IMG/VR virus record: IMGVR_UViG_3300037202_000023
Location: 1 to 48,914 of that record
Strand: one strand, 5' to 3'
Length of the DNA stretch: 48,914 nucleotides
Origin: a virus
The notes below the pieces were generated by a model. That model ran no database searches. It saw nothing but the letters and a program-made list of their open reading frames with translations, and was not told where the DNA came from. Each line of letters starts with the position of its first letter. Positions within the stretch are counted from its first letter, which is position 1. This document shows, one piece after another, positions 45,273 to 48,914 of the stretch. The position numbers and the translations under genes were made by a program.

Positions 45273-47549
45273 ATGCCTAACGTACTGATGCCAGATGGAA
45301 CGGTTGTCGCGATGCCGGATACGCCCGATCCAGAACTGGACGCGCGCCTGCACAACGCATTCGTGACACAGACCAACGCGAAAGCGGCCGGGCTCAACCC
45401 CGGCACGCCCGAATGGGACACGATGACGCGCGGGCGCGTCAGTCCGACTCCCCCCTCGGCAATTGACAGCCTGCTCGGTGCGCCTACCGGCACGGGCGAG
45501 GCGATCCGCACGATGGGGCAGAACGCACTCGCTGGCGGCGTGCATGGCGCCGGGGATCTACTGGGACGTTGGTTCGGCCACGGCGGCGCTCCGAACGCGG
45601 GCGCTAGCCTTGTGCACCAGCCGTCGAGCCCGGAAGCCGCGGCGTTGCTGCAGCAGACGCAGCTCGACCCGCATAACTTAGTGACGAAGGGCCTCGATGC
45701 GACTGAGAGCGGCATTGGACACACCGCTGGCGCCACCGCTGCGGATATCTTTCACCAAGCAAGGGGCACATTAGGGGATGTCGGGCAGATCGCGCAGGTC
45801 GCGGCGCCCGCGCTACAGGGACTGGGCGCTGTCCGTGCCGGCGTTGCCGGCGAGGCCGCCGCGCCAACAGCCAATCTGCTTCCGCAGGGAGGAAACGTAA
45901 TCCCACGAGCGATAGCGGGCAGCAGCGGTCAAGTGGCTAAAAGACTGTACAACCAGCAAGAGGCGAATAACATCGCTGCCGTGGAAGCGCGCGTGCCGGA
46001 AGGCACCCCCATGTCGAATAAGGCCGTAGTAGATGCGCAGCAACCGATGCACGAAGTATTTAACCGCTTTGGCGAGGCGATGCCGAAGGACATGACGCTA
46101 CCCAAAGACATTACCGACGATTTGGCCGCGCTGGACAAGGCCGAGCCGCAGCTCGCAAACATCCCTGGTCGTCCGAGTATCGACGGCCCTATTGGCGGCC
46201 AGCAACTTGTGGATAAATGGCGCCAATTGAAGAGTGAAGGTTCCGCGCAGATTGGCGCGGACGGGGATAACAGGGTAGTCCAGAATCAAATAGGCAAAGC
46301 CAAACTGGATCTGGCCGAGCGGCTTCTCAACTACGGCAGCGACCAACTACCTGAAGGTTCGCCAGTTGATAAGCAGCATCTACTGGACGCTAACCAAGCG
46401 TACTCCAAAAGCTACGCTGTACTGCACTCTATGGGGGGAAGCGACGACGTAAACGCACAGCAGCTTGGCCGCGCCTCGGCTGCGCAACCCGGTAAATTCA
46501 CGGACGGTTTGAAGGTTATAGCCGACCATGCGAATAACAATCCCACGGTTGCCGGTCCGGGGAACAAGGTGTACAACTCGCCAAACATGCTGACGGATAT
46601 AATCGGCGAGGGTGGTCACGCTCCGTGGAACCCTGTAAACGCTTTGACTGGCGTAGCTGGGTTGCGTCCGCTGTCGCGTGGCGCACTCACAAATTGGGGC
46701 CGGCACCCGAGCGACTTTGTAGACTCGCTGCGCGCTGCGCAGCCGAGCCTCGCGGAGAAGCCGATGGAGGGCCTTACACCGCCGCCCGGCACCGTGTTCG
46801 ATCAACTTCAGCACGAAATGAGCGTGCCGCAAGGCCCCGGCCCGAACCCGGATCTCAAGATGACGCCGCCGCCCGGCAACGCGCGGCCCGTGCTCAGCAC
46901 TCAGACGGATATGGTATCGCCGCAAGGGCCGGGCGGGGTGAACAAGAACCTGCCGCAGAGCCCGCCCGGAACTGGCGGCCTGCAGCCGGGGCTGTTCGAT
47001 CAGATTGAGGCGCCGCCGAGCGCGGGACCCCGCAACATGCCGCTAGGTGGCGAAATCGGTGGCAACTACGTCGAGCCCGGCTCAAAGGTATATTCCACTG
47101 GCCCGCAGAACGACCCACATTCCATGCTGTCGGTCTCGCCGCGTGATGACGGCTCGCTGCATGTCTCGAGTGTCCACACGAAACCCGAGGCGCAGGGCCA
47201 GGGCCTCGCCTCGCAGCATCTGGCCGACGCCGCGAGCGATGCCGCAGCGGACGGCACGCCGTTGCATTCTGATGTCGTCAACAGTCCTTCAATGGTGCGC
47301 ACGCTCGACAGCGCGAAGCGCAATGGTCTTGTTGACTTCGACATCAAGCACCCGGAGGCGTATCAGCGCGGACTGAATGCACCCAAGTCAAAGGCGCCTA
47401 TCAAGACACCGACCCCGCTGGTGGAGAACATCCGCCCGGCCGCCGCGCCATCTGATTATCCGGGCGGCTTCCGGCGCGACCGTGGCATGATCCAGGATGG
47501 CGCCAACTATAGGGCTCCGAGTATCAGCGACCAGATAGCGGGGCCTTGA
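45273..47549 (+). CDS. Large internal virion protein with C-terminal GNAT-like domain (758 aa)
   Basis: Extended N-terminal helical and low-complexity regions (PDTPDPELDARLHNAFVTQT; a Gly/Ala/Pro-rich middle) correspond to T7 gp16 in place. Near the C-terminus, HVSSVHTKPEAQGQGLASQH (about 631-650) plus a DVVNSPSMVRTLDSAKRNGL segment looks like acetyltransferase motif A (Q/R-G-x-G). That domain would travel in the virion and could enter the host with the DNA. The stop overlaps nothing; the fibre gene opens one base later. GNAT assignment is by eye. Confidence 0.68.
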   Translation: MPNVLMPDGTVVAMPDTPDPELDARLHNAFVTQTNAKAAGLNPGTPEWDTMTRGRVSPTPPSAIDSLLGAPTGTGEAIRTMGQNALAGGVHGAGDLLGRWFGHGGAPNAGASLVHQPSSPEAAALLQQTQLDPHNLVTKGLDATESGIGHTAGATAADIFHQARGTLGDVGQIAQVAAPALQGLGAVRAGVAGEAAAPTANLLPQGGNVIPRAIAGSSGQVAKRLYNQQEANNIAAVEARVPEGTPMSNKAVVDAQQPMHEVFNRFGEAMPKDMTLPKDITDDLAALDKAEPQLANIPGRPSIDGPIGGQQLVDKWRQLKSEGSAQIGADGDNRVVQNQIGKAKLDLAERLLNYGSDQLPEGSPVDKQHLLDANQAYSKSYAVLHSMGGSDDVNAQQLGRASAAQPGKFTDGLKVIADHANNNPTVAGPGNKVYNSPNMLTDIIGEGGHAPWNPVNALTGVAGLRPLSRGALTNWGRHPSDFVDSLRAAQPSLAEKPMEGLTPPPGTVFDQLQHEMSVPQGPGPNPDLKMTPPPGNARPVLSTQTDMVSPQGPGGVNKNLPQSPPGTGGLQPGLFDQIEAPPSAGPRNMPLGGEIGGNYVEPGSKVYSTGPQNDPHSMLSVSPRDDGSLHVSSVHTKPEAQGQGLASQHLADAASDAAADGTPLHSDVVNSPSMVRTLDSAKRNGLVDFDIKHPEAYQRGLNAPKSKAPIKTPTPLVENIRPAAAPSDYPGGFRRDRGMIQDGANYRAPSISDQIAGP

Positions 47550-47550
47550 T

Positions 47551-48914
47551 ATGGTCCAGCGCGTCCGCCTACCAGTCGTCGGTGGTCTGGTCAGGGTCCT
47601 GAGCCCGACGAACCTCGCGCCCACAACCGAGGCCCTCACGAATCTACAGGCCGCCGTGACGGCGCTCAACGCGGCTGTCCAGACCCTGCAGACCCCTAAA
47701 GTCCTGCCGGGCTCCTTCTCGCAAGGCCCGACCGGCACCGTCAAGGTGACGGCGACCATAGGCGGGTCCCCGGCGTTCATGGCGTCGGACTCGGCGCCCG
47801 CGGCGGACCCCTCCATATTGGTGCACCGCGGCAGGCGCGGCGACGAAGGCGAAGAGGGGCGGCACGGTTACAGTGGCCTTCCGGGCGCAGCAGGGGCCGC
47901 AGGAGCGGCGGGCGGCGCGGGGCGCCCCGGTAGGGAAGGGCAGCAGGGCGATGACGGCCGTAGGGGCGCTATGGGCCTTGGGACACCGGGCGCAGCAGGA
48001 TCCGCAGGAGCGGCCGGCGCGGCGGGGGTCATGGGCCATAAGGGGGACGAGGGCGACGAGGGCAGGCGGGGCTATCCGGGCACCGGTGCGGCGGGCGCAA
48101 CAGGCACCCCAGGAGCGGCGGGCGTGCCCGGCCGTAAAGGGACTGACGGCGACAGGGGCAGGCGTGGCTATCCGGGCCTCGGGGCACCGGGCGCTACGGG
48201 GGCAACCGGGGCCGCGGGCATCAACGGGGCAGTCGGCTCGGCGGTCATCGTGCGGGGCGCCACGTTCGCGGCGACTTCGGGGGCCGTCACGACCCCGGTG
48301 AACGATGTCGAGCTGATTTTCAACGCAGCCTGCACGATCACTCGCGTTACGATCCTGACCGATGGCGGTGCGGGAAGCTGCGTCATTGACGTATGGAAGG
48401 CGGCGATCGGCAGCTACCCCCCGGCCATTGGAGGCGACATAACCGGGGGCGTGCCGCCATCGATCTCGGCCGGCACCACGTACGACAACAGCACCCTATC
48501 CGGGTGGACGACGGCTGTGGCCGCAGGGGATGTCATCCTGTTGCGTCTGGCGTCTTCCAGCACGTTCACATCCATATCTATTCAAATCTCGTTGACGACC
48601 GGAGCCGCGGGGCCCGTGGTGGGCCCTCAAGGCTTCCCAGGCCGCCAAGGCGAGCCGGGGGAATTGGGGCGTATGGGCGCGCAGGGGGTTCGAGGCCCCG
48701 TTGGTAACACTGGGGCTACAGGACTGACCGGGCCGGTCGGTTTGGGAGCCCGCGGGCTACAGGGCGATCCGGGCGAGGATGGGCGCCGGGGCGTGCCGGG
48801 GCCACTAGGTCAAACCGGCTTGACAGGCACCACGGGCATCCAAGGTGCACCCGGTGTATCTGTGGTGCGTGAGGGTATCGAGGGCGAGCAGGGGCGCCGC
48901 GGCGTACAGGGTCT
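47551..48914 (+). CDS. Tail fibre, N-terminal part (collagen-like); 3' end cut by window
   Basis: Opens at ATG 47551 and stays open for 454 codons to the last base. Residues 1-50 (MVQRVRLPVVGGLVRVLSPT and a coiled-coil heptad region TNLQAAVTALNAAVQTLQ) probably attach to the nozzle. From about 90, Gly-X-Y collagen repeats run to residue 228, interrupted by a globular beta-domain (229-354, SAVIVRGATFAATSGAVTTP ... SISIQISLTTGA), and then resume. The last repeats match the start of the window in frame, so 1-1425 is most likely the same gene. No stop was seen inside. The collagen triple helix would give a stiff shaft. Confidence 0.85.
   Translation, partial: MVQRVRLPVVGGLVRVLSPTNLAPTTEALTNLQAAVTALNAAVQTLQTPKVLPGSFSQGPTGTVKVTATIGGSPAFMASDSAPAADPSILVHRGRRGDEGEEGRHGYSGLPGAAGAAGAAGGAGRPGREGQQGDDGRRGAMGLGTPGAAGSAGAAGAAGVMGHKGDEGDEGRRGYPGTGAAGATGTPGAAGVPGRKGTDGDRGRRGYPGLGAPGATGATGAAGINGAVGSAVIVRGATFAATSGAVTTPVNDVELIFNAACTITRVTILTDGGAGSCVIDVWKAAIGSYPPAIGGDITGGVPPSISAGTTYDNSTLSGWTTAVAAGDVILLRLASSSTFTSISIQISLTTGAAGPVVGPQGFPGRQGEPGELGRMGAQGVRGPVGNTGATGLTGPVGLGARGLQGDPGEDGRRGVPGPLGQTGLTGTTGIQGAPGVSVVREGIEGEQGRRGVQG
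48730..48914. repeat. Near-identical copy of bases 91-275
   Basis: One visible mismatch (G at 48788 against A at 149). The same collagen unit occurs at the two ends of the window, so the true number of copies between them is uncertain. Confidence 0.9.

Noticed and set aside
1-48914. Temperate lifestyle
   Set aside because: No integrase, excisionase, CI-like repressor or att-like site was recognised on either strand; unknown small HTH genes do not suffice.

Overview
The window is a nearly complete genome of a tailed bacteriophage with a podovirus-type (short-tailed) virion, about 49 kb and GC-rich. Evidence: small and large terminase, a long portal, scaffold, major capsid, head-tail adaptor, a P22/T7-type tail-tube or stabilisation protein, a run of Gln/Ala-rich ejection (internal virion) proteins and a collagen-like tail fibre with a self-cleaving chaperone. 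I saw no integrase, repressor, RNA polymerase or tRNA, so a virulent phage using host RNA polymerase is likely. The lysis genes (two-component spanin, GH24 lysozyme) point to a Gram-negative host. Codon use and GC would fit a proteobacterium, but the host cannot be named from the sequence. Both ends of the window lie inside the same collagen-like tail-fibre gene and share a near-identical 185-bp repeat, so the genome is probably circular or circularly permuted and was broken in that gene.

Layout: (1) 1-2952, rightward: 3' part of the tail fibre and small virion proteins. (2) 2956-4899, rightward: lysis cassette (two holin-like membrane proteins, i-spanin with the o-spanin gene nested in another frame, lysozyme). 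(3) 4953-6101, rightward: a cargo gene for a lipoprotein with a Ser-rich stalk and a DUF3494 (ice-binding-like) domain. (4) 25856 down to 6098, leftward: one long early/replication transcription unit. It starts with about 20 tiny overlapping genes (25.9-21.3 kb), then primase-helicase (VapE type), a polysaccharide-synthase-like glycosyltransferase with a secreted barrel-like partner and a 39-residue membrane peptide, endonuclease VII, a DUF2800 Cas4-like nuclease, DUF2815 SSB, an HNH nuclease, family A DNA polymerase, a VRR-NUC nuclease, an SNF2-type helicase, a dNTP diphosphohydrolase, a metallophosphoesterase and an Ntn (proteasome-like) hydrolase. (5) 25857-26518: non-coding control region with direct repeats, GTTAC/GTAAC motifs, a leftward promoter and a strong inverted repeat. 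(6) 26519-48914, rightward: packaging, head, tail and ejection genes, interrupted by a GIY-YIG-type nuclease and tiny membrane peptides.

How the genes work together: the control region at 26 kb splits a leftward early programme from a rightward late programme. Most genes overlap by 1-11 nt (ATGA/GTGA junctions), so translation is tightly coupled. The most unusual content is the set of genes that look able to alter the host cell surface: the DUF3494 lipoprotein and the QxxRW glycosyltransferase module. Neither belongs to standard phage replication or virion assembly. The second theme is at least five nuclease-like genes, several sharing a basic N-terminal helical module, scattered among replication and head genes.
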